Below, piece by piece: positions 15,730 to 15,847 of a stretch of 15,847 nt of DNA. The number at the start of each line of letters is the position of its first letter. Position 1 is the first letter of the stretch. The notes beneath the pieces were generated by a model that was given only the letters and a program-made list of their open reading frames with translations, searched no databases and was not told the origin of the DNA. Location: the NCBI GenBank assembly GCA_013696695.1, contig JACCYD010000291.1, positions 1 through 15,847 of the forward strand, written 5' to 3'. A program made the position numbers and the translations under genes. This DNA is from Deltaproteobacteria bacterium (GTDB lineage: Bacteria > Myxococcota_A > Polyangia > Haliangiales > Haliangiaceae).

Positions 15730-15847
15730 TCTAGCCCCAGAGTCCGGCTGGGGTTGATCCGAGCCGAGCCCGAGCCCGGGATCTGCGGATCAACCGAGAA
15801 GATCGGGCTCGGGCTCGGGCTCCGAGCGCTTCGCGCTCTTGGCTCGG
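15730..15847 (+). repeat. GC-rich dispersed element, copy 2 (inverted partner of copy 1)
   Basis: The region after the stop has four parts. (1) A hairpin CCCCAG (15735-15740) / CTGGGG (15748-15753) with loop AGTCCGG. (2) CCGAGCCCGAGCCCG (15764-15778), which is the exact reverse complement of CGGGCTCGGGCTCGG (15804-15818), a 15-bp stem. (3) A loop between them holding ATCTGCGGATC. (4) A GAGCGC-TTC-GCGCTC hairpin (15824-15838). The first ~60 bases match copy 1 at 471-540 read on the other strand. The element may continue past the window edge. Confidence 0.75.
15735..15753 (+). terminator. Possible terminator-like hairpin inside repeat copy 2
   Basis: A 6-bp perfect stem with a 7-base loop starts six bases after the stop of the helical-repeat gene and extends by a G-T and an A-T pair. 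There is no T-tract, so it is not a classical terminator. Copy 1 has the same structure with one mismatch in the stem. Confidence 0.4.

Overview
The window is GC-rich, gene-dense DNA with codon use and gene families typical of a Myxococcota-like (deltaproteobacterial-type) Gram-negative bacterium. Supporting signs are several lipoproteins, an Asp-rich Cys motif (C..AVDDDGDG..DC) in a P-domain lipoprotein, a PilR/sigma-54/pilin module, and a helical-repeat protein of a kind I associate with myxobacteria and Geobacter. No rRNA, tRNA, CRISPR array, insertion sequence or phage gene was seen. No intergenic gap exceeds 300 bases.

Left part (1-2688): the 3' end of a class II aldolase (FucA-like); a 213-base non-coding stretch carrying a GC-rich repeat; two minus-strand genes joined by an ATGA overlap (a membrane protein and a small lipoprotein); and, divergently, a small VTT/DedA-like membrane protein.

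Centre (2688-9088, minus strand): a nucleoside/BMP-type ABC importer. In transcription order it runs P-domain lipoprotein, substrate-binding BMP protein, double-domain ATPase, permease 1, a small four-helix membrane protein, permease 2. A Cys-rich lipoprotein gene on the plus strand sits between ATPase and permease 1 and overlaps the ATPase 3' end by 34 bases. The P-domain lipoprotein, the small membrane protein and the opposing lipoprotein are not standard parts of this transporter class and are the most unusual features of the locus.

Right part (9183-15729, plus strand): an SPFH protein with a C-terminal SHOCT tail, a SAM methyltransferase and a TMTC-like polytopic glycosyltransferase with TPRs form a tight stop/start-overlapping operon. 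It is followed by a PilR-type sigma-54 response regulator, a near-consensus sigma-54 promoter, the type IV major pilin gene pilA, a rho-independent terminator and a helical-repeat protein. The inferred circuit is PilR binding upstream sites and activating pilA through sigma-54.

The two ends of the window carry inverted copies of one GC-rich element. Each copy starts within about ten bases of a gene's stop codon and has the same orientation relative to that gene, suggesting a dispersed 3'-end or terminator-like repeat family. The octamer GCGATCGC is also strongly over-represented (18 copies by hand count).
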